A DNA stretch of 64,000 bases from Mycobacterium sp. IDR2000157661 (GTDB taxonomy: Bacteria > Actinomycetota > Actinomycetes > Mycobacteriales > Mycobacteriaceae), in NCBI RefSeq assembly GCF_022317005.1, contig NZ_CP081006.1, positions 930,001 to 994,000 of the forward strand, given 5' to 3'. This document shows, piece after piece, positions 53,659-62,247 of the stretch. The position numbers were made by a program, and so were the translations under genes. The notes under the pieces were generated by a model. The model was not told the origin of the DNA. It did not search any database and saw only the letters and a list, made by a program, of their open reading frames with translations. Positions within the stretch are counted from its first letter, which is position 1, and each line of letters opens with the position of its first letter.

Positions 53659-54612
53659 CGGTAGGCAGGTGCGGATGCGGTCGATCCACCATCGCCGACG
53701 CTCCGGCGGCGCGGCCAGCGCCTCGAGGCGGTGCCGGTCTGGCGCGACGGGTGCGACGGGCAGGCATCCGCCGACCGGGCGCACGGGTTCGGCGACGTCC
53801 TCGACGAACAGCCCGCCGGTGCCGAGTCCGCACGCGTGCTCGAGGTGCGGCAGGGCCGCGGCCGCCAGCAGTCCGCGCGCGATACCGACAGCGGAGTCCA
53901 GTGCGCTGGACACGACGACCGGGATGTCGATCTGCCCGGCGATGTCGAGCAGTCTGCGCACCCCACCCAGTGGCGCCACCTTGAGCACGGCGATGTCGGC
54001 AGCGCCGGCCCGCACCACCTGGAGCGGGTCGTCGGCCTTGCGGATGCTCTCGTCCGCGGCGATGGGCACGTCGATGCGGCGGCGCAACCGCGCCAGCTCG
54101 GAGACCGTCGCGCAGGGCTGCTCGAGGTACTCGAGCGGACCGTCGGCGGTCAACGCCGTTGCCGCGCTGATGGCCTCATCGACCGTCCAGCCGCCGTTGG
54201 CATCCACCCGAACCGTCGGCACCGTCGCGCGCACGGCGTTGACCCGCGCGACGTCGTCGGCCAGCGTCTGTCCCGGCTCGGCGACCTTGACCTTGGCGGT
54301 GCCTGCACCGGGAAAGCGGGCCAGCACCTCGGGCACCTGAGCTGCGTCGACCGCGGGCACGGTCGCGTTGATGGGGATCCGGTCCCGCCGCACCGCGGGC
54401 GCAGGTTCGTAGGCGGCCTCCAGTGCGGACGCCAGCCAGTTCGCGGCCTCCGGCGGCAGATATTCGGCAAACGCTCCGAACTCACCCCAGCCGGCGGGCC
54501 CGTCGATCAGCGCGACCTCACGAACGGTGATGCCGCGGAACCGAACTCGCATCGGCAGCGCCACGACATGGAGTCGGTCGAGGAGGTCGTCGAGCTCGGG
54601 CACGGACTCCAT
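53647..54612 (-). CDS. menC: o-Succinylbenzoate synthase MenC
   Basis: Enolase-superfamily dehydratase in menaquinone synthesis. It has 321 residues: catalytic TAKVKVAEPG (KxK), metal-site VRVDANGGW, EYLEQP, and AADESIRK, then AVLKVAPLGG with the second Lys. ATG 54612 begins MESVPELDDLLDR, as in remembered MenC; ATG 54651 is less likely. Divergent from DUF427 with 31 bases between. Confidence 0.95.
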   Translation of the reverse strand: MESVPELDDLLDRLHVVALPMRVRFRGITVREVALIDGPAGWGEFGAFAEYLPPEAANWLASALEAAYEPAPAVRRDRIPINATVPAVDAAQVPEVLARFPGAGTAKVKVAEPGQTLADDVARVNAVRATVPTVRVDANGGWTVDEAISAATALTADGPLEYLEQPCATVSELARLRRRIDVPIAADESIRKADDPLQVVRAGAADIAVLKVAPLGGVRRLLDIAGQIDIPVVVSSALDSAVGIARGLLAAAALPHLEHACGLGTGGLFVEDVAEPVRPVGGCLPVAPVAPDRHRLEALAAPPERRRWWIDRIRTCLPLTR

Positions 54613-54643
54613 ACTGCCCGCCGTCACGCCTACAGTGGGAGAC

Positions 54644-55135
54644 ATGCCCACCCCCGACCGGCCACGCCCCGGACAGGAGTCGGTGTGGGACTACCCGCGC
54701 CCACCCCGGCTCGAGGAATTCCACGGCTCGATCACCGTCGAGCTCGGCGGTCAGACCGTCGCCTCGACGACGCGGGCGTGGCGCGTGCTCGAGACCAGCC
54801 ATCCGCCGACCTACTACATGCCGCGCGACTGCTTCGCCGAAGGCAGCCTGCGGGAGGCCGACGGGTCGTCCTGGTGCGAGTGGAAGGGCCAGGCCAGCTA
54901 CTTCGACCTGGTGACACCCGCGGCCGTGGCACGCCGCGCCGCGTGGACCTACCGGCGTCCCACCGGCGGGTTCGCGCCCATCGCGGGGGCCGTCGCGGTG
55001 ATGCCCGCGCTGGTGGAGCGCTGCACCGTCAACGGCGAACAGGTGATCCCGCAGCCGGGCGGGTTCTACGGCGGTTGGATCACCAGTGGGGTCGCCGGGC
55101 CGTTCAAGGGTGTTCCCGGCTCGATGGGCTGGTGA
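54644..55135 (+). CDS. DUF427 family protein
   Basis: A 163-residue soluble protein with the DUF427 pattern: ITVELGGQTVASTTRAWRVLETSHPPTYY split over two strands, CEWKGQASYFDL, and a late GGFYGGWITSGVAGPFKG. The family fold is a small beta-barrel; function unknown. ATG 54644. Confidence 0.88.
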   Translation: MPTPDRPRPGQESVWDYPRPPRLEEFHGSITVELGGQTVASTTRAWRVLETSHPPTYYMPRDCFAEGSLREADGSSWCEWKGQASYFDLVTPAAVARRAAWTYRRPTGGFAPIAGAVAVMPALVERCTVNGEQVIPQPGGFYGGWITSGVAGPFKGVPGSMGW

Positions 55136-55142
55136 CCACGGA

Positions 55143-56384
55143 TCAGCCGTGGCCCAGCATGGCAGCCGCGGTGCGACGACCGCTGACCAGCGCGCCCTGA
55201 ATCGACGCGGTGTCGCGGTGGTCGCCGCACACCCACATGCCGTCGGGCGTGCGGATCGCGCGGCGAACCTGCAGCGGCGGCAACTGCGCTGGCAGCGCAT
55301 GGTCGATGACGTGCCGAACGAGAAGTGTCCAGTCCCGCGCGTCGGCGCCGAGGATGTCGGCGGCGTGGGTGCGCACGATCGACTCGTCGGGCGGTCTGCC
55401 GTCTACGCCGAGCAACGCCGACGCGGCGACGAGGTGGTAGCCGGACGGCGCATAGCTGGGCGCGGCCTTGCTGATGACGGCGGTGTTGAGGACGGGCCCA
55501 GGCGGGTCGGCGCGCCCGTCGACCCACAGCATCGGCGGACCCGGTATCTCGCGTTGGGTGGCCCACCAGTCGGTGACGACGCCGTGCATCGGCGGTGCCG
55601 GTGCGCCGGTCAGTGCGGCGGCGGTAACCGGGTCGGTGGCCACCACCACCTCGCGCGCGTGCACGGTGTGCGTTTGCGCCGACACCGTCCAGCCGTCGCC
55701 GGCGCGGTCGATGTCGATCACTGCGCGGTCGAGCGTGATTCGATCTCGGATCGGCGCCGCCAGTGCTCGCGGCAGGGCCCGCATGCCGTCGGCGGGCAGA
55801 CCGGGCGCGCCGAGCGCGAACAGTCGCGCCAGCAGCAGGACGAACGCGTTCGAGGTCGCACCCCGGTCCTCGAGGACGACACCGGCCAGGAAGCGCTCGA
55901 TCACCGTGCGGGCCAGTCCGTTGACACCGCTGCGATCCAGCGCTTCGCGCAGCGAGGTGTCGCGGCCCTTCTTCAACGCCGCCGGGCGCAGCGCGGGTGC
56001 GGCCCATCTGGCCAGCGCCAACACGTCGCGTGCCCCGAGGCCGCCACCGGTCACCATCGCAGGCAACCCGGCCGGACTGCGCAGCGGATGCACCCACCGC
56101 GTGGAGTCGTGATCGCGCCGGATCCCGACACCGACGTCGAAGGACTGCAGGTCGAGCAGCGAAAGGTCAACGGCGCGTTTGAGGTCGGGGTATGCGGGGT
56201 TGAGCACCTGAAAGCCCCGGTCGCAGCGGAAGCCGTCGATCTCGTCGGTCCGCACACGGCCGCCGATCTGATCGGCGGCTTCCCACACCGCCACGTCGCG
56301 ACCGTGGGCGCAGAGCAGTGCCGCGCATCGCAGGCCGGCCAAGCCGGCGCCGATGACCACCACGTCGCGCTTCGACCCCGCCAT
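55143..56384 (-). CDS. FAD-dependent amine oxidase/protoporphyrinogen oxidase-like oxidoreductase
   Basis: A 413-residue flavoprotein: VVVIGAGLAGLRCAALL, EAADQIGGRVRTDEIDGFRCDRGFQ, and a C-terminal WVCGDHRDTASIQGALVSGRRTAA that closes the FAD site. It fits the phytoene desaturase/PPO superfamily. Substrate not inferable; it stands beside two tetrapyrrole-type binding proteins. ATG 56384. Convergent with DUF427. Confidence 0.85.
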   Translation of the reverse strand: MAGSKRDVVVIGAGLAGLRCAALLCAHGRDVAVWEAADQIGGRVRTDEIDGFRCDRGFQVLNPAYPDLKRAVDLSLLDLQSFDVGVGIRRDHDSTRWVHPLRSPAGLPAMVTGGGLGARDVLALARWAAPALRPAALKKGRDTSLREALDRSGVNGLARTVIERFLAGVVLEDRGATSNAFVLLLARLFALGAPGLPADGMRALPRALAAPIRDRITLDRAVIDIDRAGDGWTVSAQTHTVHAREVVVATDPVTAAALTGAPAPPMHGVVTDWWATQREIPGPPMLWVDGRADPPGPVLNTAVISKAAPSYAPSGYHLVAASALLGVDGRPPDESIVRTHAADILGADARDWTLLVRHVIDHALPAQLPPLQVRRAIRTPDGMWVCGDHRDTASIQGALVSGRRTAAAMLGHG

Positions 56385-56447
56385 GGGGCCGAAAGTACCC
56401 CCGACCGCCGGTATGCCCGCGGGCGGTGACCCGACGTCACGGATCGG

Positions 56448-56504
56448 TAAGCAAGCCTTTTCGGGCTGAACCGTCCTCGCGGCGGGTAGTGTTTCACTTG
56501 CTTA
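56448..56504 (+). promoter_or_regulatory. Inverted repeat in the tspO promoter region
   Basis: TAAGCAAG at 56448-56455 and CTTGCTTA at 56497-56504, separated by 41 bases, lie 36-92 bases upstream of tspO. A regulator binding two separated half-sites is possible. Low support. Confidence 0.3.
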
Positions 56505-56539
56505 ACAAAAGACGCCGAGCATCCGAATTTAGGAGCATC

Positions 56540-57022
56540 GTGCAACTGAAAACCCTGATCCCGTCCGCGCTGGCCGTGACGGCGACCGCGGTCGTCGGCG
56601 GGCTGGCGAGCAGGCCCGCGCAGTCGCCGTGGTATGCGAAGCTGCGCAAGCCGCCGTATCAGCCGCCCCGGCAGGCGTTTCCGATCGTGTGGCCGGTGCT
56701 GTACGCCGACATCGCCGCGGTGTCGTCGGCAACCCTCGACGAATACGAGCGCCGCGGCCAGACTGCCGAACGCCGTCGATATCTCGCGGCGCTCGCCGGA
56801 AACCTGGTGTTGAACGCCAGCTGGTCGTGGTTGTTCTTCGGCCGGCGGATGCTGGGCACGTCGGCGGTCGCCGCGGGTGTGTTAACCGCCAGCAGCGCCG
56901 ATCTGACCCGTCGCGCCGTGGCCGTGCAGGGGGCGTCGGCGGCGCCGTTGGCGCTGTATCCGGCGTGGTGTGCGTTCGCGACCGCACTGTCCACGCACAT
57001 CTGGATCCTGAACCGACGCTGA
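56540..57022 (+). CDS. tspO: TspO/MBR family membrane protein
   Basis: A 160-residue five-span protein. Family motifs: PWYAKLRKPPYQPPRQAFPIVWPVLY, LNASWSWLFFG, and the C-terminal CAFATALSTHIWILN. TspO proteins bind porphyrins and sterols and affect tetrapyrrole traffic or breakdown. GTG at 56540 has AGGAG 4 bases upstream. Its stop overlaps the SOUL start (TGATG). Confidence 0.9.
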   Translation: MQLKTLIPSALAVTATAVVGGLASRPAQSPWYAKLRKPPYQPPRQAFPIVWPVLYADIAAVSSATLDEYERRGQTAERRRYLAALAGNLVLNASWSWLFFGRRMLGTSAVAAGVLTASSADLTRRAVAVQGASAAPLALYPAWCAFATALSTHIWILNRR

Positions 57023-57639
57023 TGCGAATCCTCGACATACCCGGTCAGGTCGCGGAGTCGGCGCTCTCGATCGTCGGCATCCGCACCGGCACCGAAGAGC
57101 CGCACTACCTGTCGACGACGCTCACCGACGTGGTGGAGTTACGGCGGTACGGATCGCGGATCGCCGCCGAGACGGTGGTCGACGCCGACGAGGAACGCGC
57201 GCGCAACATCGGCTTCCGCCGCCTCGCGGGCTACATCTTCGGCGCCAACCACCGCGACGAGAAGATCGCGATGACCGCACCCGTCGCGCAGTCCGGTGAG
57301 CGCATCGCGATGACCGCACCCGTCGCCCAGGTCCGCGACGCGGACAACCGCTGGACAATCCGCTTCTTCATGCCGTCGAAGTGGACGATGGACACCCTGC
57401 CGACGCCGGACGACGAGGACGTCACGCTGGTCGAGGTGCCCGCGCAGACGTATGCGGTGCTGCGCTTCTCCGGCGATCGCGGTCCCAACGCCGTCGCGGC
57501 CCGCACCCGCGAGCTGCTGGCGGCATTGCGGGCGCACGACATCGAGGCGGACGGCGAGCCGACCGCCTGGTTCTTCGACCCGCCGTGGACGCTTCCGTTC
57601 CGGCGCCGCAACGAAATCGCCGTCCCGATACGCCGTTAG
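57022..57639 (+). CDS. SOUL family haem-binding protein
   Basis: A 205-residue protein. Family segments: ELRRYGSRIAAETVV, GFRRLAGYIFGAN, the duplicated KIAMTAPVAQ / RIAMTAPVAQ, and the C-terminal AWFFDPPWTLPFRRRNEIAVPI. SOUL proteins bind haem or porphyrin. Directly coupled to tspO, which strengthens a tetrapyrrole role for both. Confidence 0.9.
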   Translation: MRILDIPGQVAESALSIVGIRTGTEEPHYLSTTLTDVVELRRYGSRIAAETVVDADEERARNIGFRRLAGYIFGANHRDEKIAMTAPVAQSGERIAMTAPVAQVRDADNRWTIRFFMPSKWTMDTLPTPDDEDVTLVEVPAQTYAVLRFSGDRGPNAVAARTRELLAALRAHDIEADGEPTAWFFDPPWTLPFRRRNEIAVPIRR

Positions 57640-58115
57640 GACTCCGCGAGTGCCTTGATACCGGCGATGGTCGCCGTCATTGCCCGATCGAACTGACCCA
57701 GCCGGTTCGCGATGATCGCCTCCCGCCGCTGAGGTGCACGCTCGATGAGCATCGACACTCCCGAGCGGCCGGGCCCGATTTCTGCGGTGTATCGCAACTG
57801 TGCTGCTTCGCCGACCGGAACCACCTCGAACCGCCACGTCGCGGCCGGCCGATCCGGATCGCCCACAGCCCACGCGAAAACCCGCGGTGGATCACATTCG
57901 ACGACCACCGACTCCGTCGTCCACAACCCGATGGCCGGATGGCTGTTGGTGCCGCGGAACCGCGCTCCCAGACGCGGACCGTCACCGTCCACCCACTCGA
58001 CCGACCTCAATTCGTCGCTGAGCCGCGGCATCACACCGATGTCGGACACCAGCTCCCAGATGCGCACCGCAGGCGCCGAGATCGCCGTGGACACAGTGAC
58101 CGCCGGCCGGTTCAT
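57636..58115 (-). CDS. SRPBCC (polyketide cyclase/START-like) protein
   Basis: A 159-residue ligand-binding-fold protein: VSTAISAPAVRIWELVSD, PRLGARFRGTN, and a late RREAIIANRLGQFDRAM helix. Typical of mycobacterial lipid or polyketide cavity proteins. ATG at 58115 overlaps closely with the end of the acyl-CoA synthetase gene (stop at 58120), so one operon. Convergent with SOUL (4-base overlap). Confidence 0.85.
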   Translation of the reverse strand: MNRPAVTVSTAISAPAVRIWELVSDIGVMPRLSDELRSVEWVDGDGPRLGARFRGTNSHPAIGLWTTESVVVECDPPRVFAWAVGDPDRPAATWRFEVVPVGEAAQLRYTAEIGPGRSGVSMLIERAPQRREAIIANRLGQFDRAMTATIAGIKALAES

Positions 58116-58119
58116 CACG

Positions 58120-59685
58120 CTAGACCGTCGTGCGGTCGCGGCCCTCCCAGTACGGCTTGCGCAGTTCCTTCTTGAGAACCTTGCCGGTGGGGTTGCGCGG
58201 CAACTCGTCGGTGATGTCGACGGACTTTGGGCACTTGTACCCGGCGAGCCGCTCCCGCGCGAACGCGATGATCTCCTCCGGGGATGCTTCGCCCTCGACC
58301 GAGACAACCGCCTTGACCACCTCGCCCCACTTCTCGTCGGGCACACCGATCACCGCGACGTCGGTCACCGCGGGATGCTCGGCCAGCACCCGCTCGACCT
58401 CGATCGAGTAGATGTTCTCGCCGCCGGAGATGATCATGTCCTTGAGGCGGTCCTCGACGAAGATGTAGCCGCCCTCGTCGACGCGGCCGATGTCGCCGCT
58501 GCGGAACCACCCGTCCTCGGTGATCGACTCGTCCGTTGCCTCGGGCTTGTTGTGGTAGCCCTTCATCAACTGCGAGGTGCGGAACCACAGTTCGCCCTGC
58601 TCGCCCGCGGGCACGTCCTCGAGGGTGTCCGGGTCGACGACGCGCACCTCGGCATTGGGCACCAGTGTGCCTGCGCTGGTCAACCGCTCCTCCTTGCCGG
58701 GGTCACGGTGCGCCTCGGGCAGCAGGTGGCTGATCACGCCGCACACCTCGGTGAGCCCGTAGGCCTGCATGAAGTCGGTGTTCGGCCAGGCCTCGAGCGC
58801 CTGGCGCAGCAGGGGCAACGGCATCGGCGACGCGCCGTAGGCGAACGTCTTGAGCGCGCCGAACAGTTTGACCGCGTCCTCGCCGGACTCCAGCACCTTG
58901 GCCAGCACGGCAGGCACCAGGAAGGTGCGGTTGGCGCCGTTGAGGATCGCGCCGGCCAGCGAGACGCCGTCCACCTCGCGCGTCATCACGCTGGGCACGC
59001 CGTCGTGAATCCCGAACTGCACGTAGGACGATCCGCCGACGTGGAACAGCGGCATCGCCACCATGTTCTTGTCGCCCTCGTCGAACTCGAAGCCTTCGTG
59101 GGCGTTGATGGTGTGTGCGATCAGGTTCGCGTGCGTCAACTGCACGCCTTTGGGCCGGCCGGTGGTGCCCGACGAGTACATGATGATCGCCACGTCGTCG
59201 GGTTCGATGTCGTCGGCGCGGCCGGTCGGCTTCGCCGCGGCCAGCATCGCCTCGTACTCGTCGTCCTCCCCCTCGGGCGTCACCTCGATGACATGCTCGA
59301 CGGCCGAGAGCTTGTCGCGGATCTTGTCCACCGTCGGCTTGAGTTCCTTGCCGACGATCAGCACCTTGGCGCCGGAATCGTTGAGGACGTAGTCGAGTTC
59401 GTCGGCGGCGAGGCGAAAGTTGACGATCGCGTTGGCCGCGCCCAGCGACGCGGCCGCCAGCGTGAGCTCGACGCAGGCCGGGTGGTTCTTGTCGAGGAAC
59501 GCCACGACGTCCCCACGAGTGATGCCGCGCTCCTTCAGCGCGCCCGCGAGCCGTCGCACCCGGTCGTTCCACTCGGACCAGGTCCAGGACCGCTCGAGGT
59601 AGGTCATCGCCTCCTCGTCCGGCTTGGTCTCGGCCCAGTGGGCGGTTCGTTCGTCGAGGAAGCGTGGGGCGGGCAGGTCAGACAT
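58120..59685 (-). CDS. Fatty-acyl-CoA synthetase (AMP-binding family)
   Basis: A 521-residue adenylate-forming enzyme. AMP-binding motif YSSGTTGRPKGVQ, YGLTEVCG, and C-terminal GWFRSGDIGRVDEGGYI, DRLKDMIISGGENIY, PRNPTGKVLKKELR with the catalytic Lys. Substrate not inferable. ATG 59685. Not the fadD8 orthologue, which lies at 62248. Confidence 0.93.
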   Translation of the reverse strand: MSDLPAPRFLDERTAHWAETKPDEEAMTYLERSWTWSEWNDRVRRLAGALKERGITRGDVVAFLDKNHPACVELTLAAASLGAANAIVNFRLAADELDYVLNDSGAKVLIVGKELKPTVDKIRDKLSAVEHVIEVTPEGEDDEYEAMLAAAKPTGRADDIEPDDVAIIMYSSGTTGRPKGVQLTHANLIAHTINAHEGFEFDEGDKNMVAMPLFHVGGSSYVQFGIHDGVPSVMTREVDGVSLAGAILNGANRTFLVPAVLAKVLESGEDAVKLFGALKTFAYGASPMPLPLLRQALEAWPNTDFMQAYGLTEVCGVISHLLPEAHRDPGKEERLTSAGTLVPNAEVRVVDPDTLEDVPAGEQGELWFRTSQLMKGYHNKPEATDESITEDGWFRSGDIGRVDEGGYIFVEDRLKDMIISGGENIYSIEVERVLAEHPAVTDVAVIGVPDEKWGEVVKAVVSVEGEASPEEIIAFARERLAGYKCPKSVDITDELPRNPTGKVLKKELRKPYWEGRDRTTV

Positions 59686-59714
59686 GTTTCGAGCCTGCCA
59701 CGGTCGTCGCGGTG

Positions 59715-61325
59715 TCAGTCGTCTTTCGGGTAAACCTGGCGGCCCGCCAGAAAGGTGGCGCGCACCTGTAGGTCGGCGATCTCCCCCGGCGGCACCGTCC
59801 GCGGATCGGCCGACAGCACCACCAGGTCGGCGTACTTGCCGGTTTGCAGCGATCCGACGACGTCGTCGGCGAACAACTGGTACGCCGCGTCGAGGGTCTG
59901 GGCCCGGATGGCCTGCTCGACGGTGATCCGCTGCTCGGGTCCGATTACCCGACCGCTGGGCGCGATGCGGGTGGCCGCGACGCTGATGTTGCGCAGCGGC
60001 TCCTCCGGGGTGACCGGCGGGTCGTTGTGCAATGAGATCCGCATGCCCGTGGCGACCGCCGAACCGCATGGCATCCAACGGCTTCCGTGCTCGGACCCGA
60101 ACAGCCCGTCGACGATGATGTCACCCCAGTAGTGGATGTGGTCGACGAACAGGCTGCAGGTGACGCCGAGTCGGTGTGCCCGCTCCAGTTGCGCGTCGCT
60201 GATGGCGCCGACGTGCTCGAGCCGCAACCGGTGGTCGTCGCGGGGCCACCGCTTCAGGGTGTCCTCGTAGATGTCGAGGATCGTGTCCGCCCCAACGTCG
60301 CCGTGCACGTGACAGGCCATCTGCCAACCCTGCGGGTAGTACGTCTGCACGATCTCGGTCAACTGCTCGCGGGTGTAGTTGGCGTGCCCGCACGATCCCG
60401 GTGCGACGCCGATGGTGCGGGTGGCTTCGGTGTCGAGGTAGGGAAAGGACAGGTCGATGTTGCCGACCCACGGGGAGCCGTCGACCCAGATCTTGATGCC
60501 GATCTGGCGGAGCAGGTCGTCGCCGTTGTCCGGGGTCATGTCGGTCGTCATCTCTGCGGTGGACATCTCATAGAGCCGCAGCCGGACTGTCAACGCGTCG
60601 CGCATCTGCTCGATCAGGGGCCGGAACACCGGGTCGAAGGCCATGTCAGAGCACGTCGTGAGACCGGCGCGGTTGAGCCGAGCCAGTTCGGCCGTCAGCA
60701 TCGCGGGGTAGTCGCTGGGCGCGATGGCGCCACCGAGCAGGCTGAACACGGCCGCGATCTCCTCGGCGCTGCCGTCGAGGTCCCCGGCGGCGTCGCGGCC
60801 GTAACGGGCGCCCTTGGGGTCGGGGGTGTCGCGGGTGAGGCCGACCGCGCGGGCGGCGGCGCTGTTGAAGAACGCCTTGTGGCCGGAGTTGTGCACGATC
60901 ACCAGCGGGGTGGCGGGGGCCTGGGCGTCCAGCCACTCGAGGGTGGGCTCGGGCAGGCCGGTCTGCAGCAGCGGGTCCCAGCCGTTGAGGTAGGCGCCGT
61001 CGTCACCCCGGGCGGCGACTTCGGTGCCGATCGCGTCCAGGACGGCGCCCGCGTCGGGCAGGGTGACCGGGCGGATGTCGACGATCCGGTCCGAGAGCAC
61101 CATCGCCTCCATCACCGGGTGGCCGTGCGCCTCGACGAACCCGGGCATGACGCAGCCGTCGCCGAGGTCCAGGGTCCGGGTCTCGGCGCCGATCAGGGCG
61201 TCGATGTCGGCGCGGGCGCCAACCGCCACGATGCGGCCGTCGGTCACCGCAAGCGCCTCCGCGGTCGGATGCGATTCGTCGACGGTCAGCACGGTTCCAC
61301 GAATCACCAGGTCAGCAGCCGTCAT
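59715..61325 (-). CDS. Amidohydrolase family 3 (YtcJ-like) protein
   Basis: A 536-residue metal-dependent hydrolase (Rv0552-like). Metal-site HxH in PGFVEAHGHP, HVHGDVGADTI, RLEHVGAISD, and HNDPPVTPEEPL. The GCVMPGFVEAHGHP start and the C-terminal GKYADLVVLSADP are typical. Substrate unknown. ATG 61325. Confidence 0.9.
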   Translation of the reverse strand: MTAADLVIRGTVLTVDESHPTAEALAVTDGRIVAVGARADIDALIGAETRTLDLGDGCVMPGFVEAHGHPVMEAMVLSDRIVDIRPVTLPDAGAVLDAIGTEVAARGDDGAYLNGWDPLLQTGLPEPTLEWLDAQAPATPLVIVHNSGHKAFFNSAAARAVGLTRDTPDPKGARYGRDAAGDLDGSAEEIAAVFSLLGGAIAPSDYPAMLTAELARLNRAGLTTCSDMAFDPVFRPLIEQMRDALTVRLRLYEMSTAEMTTDMTPDNGDDLLRQIGIKIWVDGSPWVGNIDLSFPYLDTEATRTIGVAPGSCGHANYTREQLTEIVQTYYPQGWQMACHVHGDVGADTILDIYEDTLKRWPRDDHRLRLEHVGAISDAQLERAHRLGVTCSLFVDHIHYWGDIIVDGLFGSEHGSRWMPCGSAVATGMRISLHNDPPVTPEEPLRNISVAATRIAPSGRVIGPEQRITVEQAIRAQTLDAAYQLFADDVVGSLQTGKYADLVVLSADPRTVPPGEIADLQVRATFLAGRQVYPKDD

Positions 61326-61462
61326 GGAGTCATCCTGACAGGCGCGGGGAAATTCGATGAGAATTTCTCGCGGGTCGTGTCGATTTCACCGAGGTGTCGT
61401 TCGACGTGTCATCGAGGGCACGACAACGGAGCCCCTTCACCACACCGAGAAGGAGACGAACA

Positions 61463-61927
61463 ATGGCGCGTTACATGCTGATCATGCGGTCCACTCCCGA
61501 GGCCGAGGCCGCGATGGCGGAGATGGAGATCGACTTCGACCAGATCATCGAGGAGATGGGCCGCTTCAACGAGGAGCTGATCAAAGCCGGTGTGATGCTG
61601 GCGGGCGAAGGGCTGACCGGCCCCGAGGAGGGCTTCGTCGTCGACTTCGACTCTGACCCGCCGGTGGTCACCGACGGGCCGTACACCGAGGCCAAGGAGC
61701 TGTTCAACGGCTTCTGGATCATCGAGGTGTCGTCGAAGGAGGAGGCCAAGCGGTGGGCGCAGCGGATCCCGCTGGGCAAGGGCGTCAAGGTCGAGGTGCG
61801 CCGGGTCTCCGAGACGCAGGACTTCCCGCTGGACAACCCCTGGGTCCGCAAGGAGATCCAGTGGAAGGCCCAACTCGCCGAGAAGATCGCGGCGCAGGCC
61901 CGCGCGGAGGCCGACAAGCTGGCATGA
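61463..61927 (+). CDS. YCII-related (DGPFAET-type) protein
   Basis: A 154-residue protein with the family start RYMLIMRSTPEAEA, the motif VTDGPYTEAKELFNGFWIIEV and a charged C-terminal helix. Small ferredoxin-like fold; often linked to ECF sigma factors, but none is adjacent. AAGGAG before the ATG. Function unknown. Confidence 0.9.
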   Translation: MARYMLIMRSTPEAEAAMAEMEIDFDQIIEEMGRFNEELIKAGVMLAGEGLTGPEEGFVVDFDSDPPVVTDGPYTEAKELFNGFWIIEVSSKEEAKRWAQRIPLGKGVKVEVRRVSETQDFPLDNPWVRKEIQWKAQLAEKIAAQARAEADKLA

Positions 61928-61933
61928 CAGGTG

Positions 61934-62179
61934 CTACTTGGCGCGGATCCGGACGGCTCCGCGCCAAGCGGCGTCCGGGTCGAGCACCTCGCCCTTCTGC
62001 GTGATCTCGACCTCGCCCTGTCTGGCGAGGTCCCGTGCGACGTCGCGGGCGTCGTCCATCAGGTCACGCCAGTTCTCGCCACCGATAGCGCGGGCGGCGT
62101 CGGAAGGGCAGATGGTCTTGTCCGGCCCGCGCTGCCGCGACAGCTCGAGGATCTTGTCCCGCAGCTGTTGCTTGCTCAC
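61934..62179 (-). CDS. DUF3253 family winged-helix-like protein
   Basis: An 81-residue protein: VSKQQLRDKILELSRQRG, KTICPSDAARAIGGENWRDLMD, GEVEITQKGEVLD. The pattern is that of DUF3253, a small winged-helix. GTG 62179; an ATG at 62230 would overlap the promoter of the next gene. Convergent with the YCII gene (6-base gap). Confidence 0.85.
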   Translation of the reverse strand: MSKQQLRDKILELSRQRGPDKTICPSDAARAIGGENWRDLMDDARDVARDLARQGEVEITQKGEVLDPDAAWRGAVRIRAK

Positions 62180-62247
62180 ACGGTCGAGTGAAGCCGAATC
62201 AGGCGACCCTTGCCAGCGAATCTGGAACACGTTCTAGTCTTAGGGTC

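Noticed and set aside
57745..59733. 662-codon open frame on the plus strand antisense to the acyl-CoA synthetase
   Set aside because: GC-driven antisense shadow; the minus-strand frame contains complete AMP-binding motifs.
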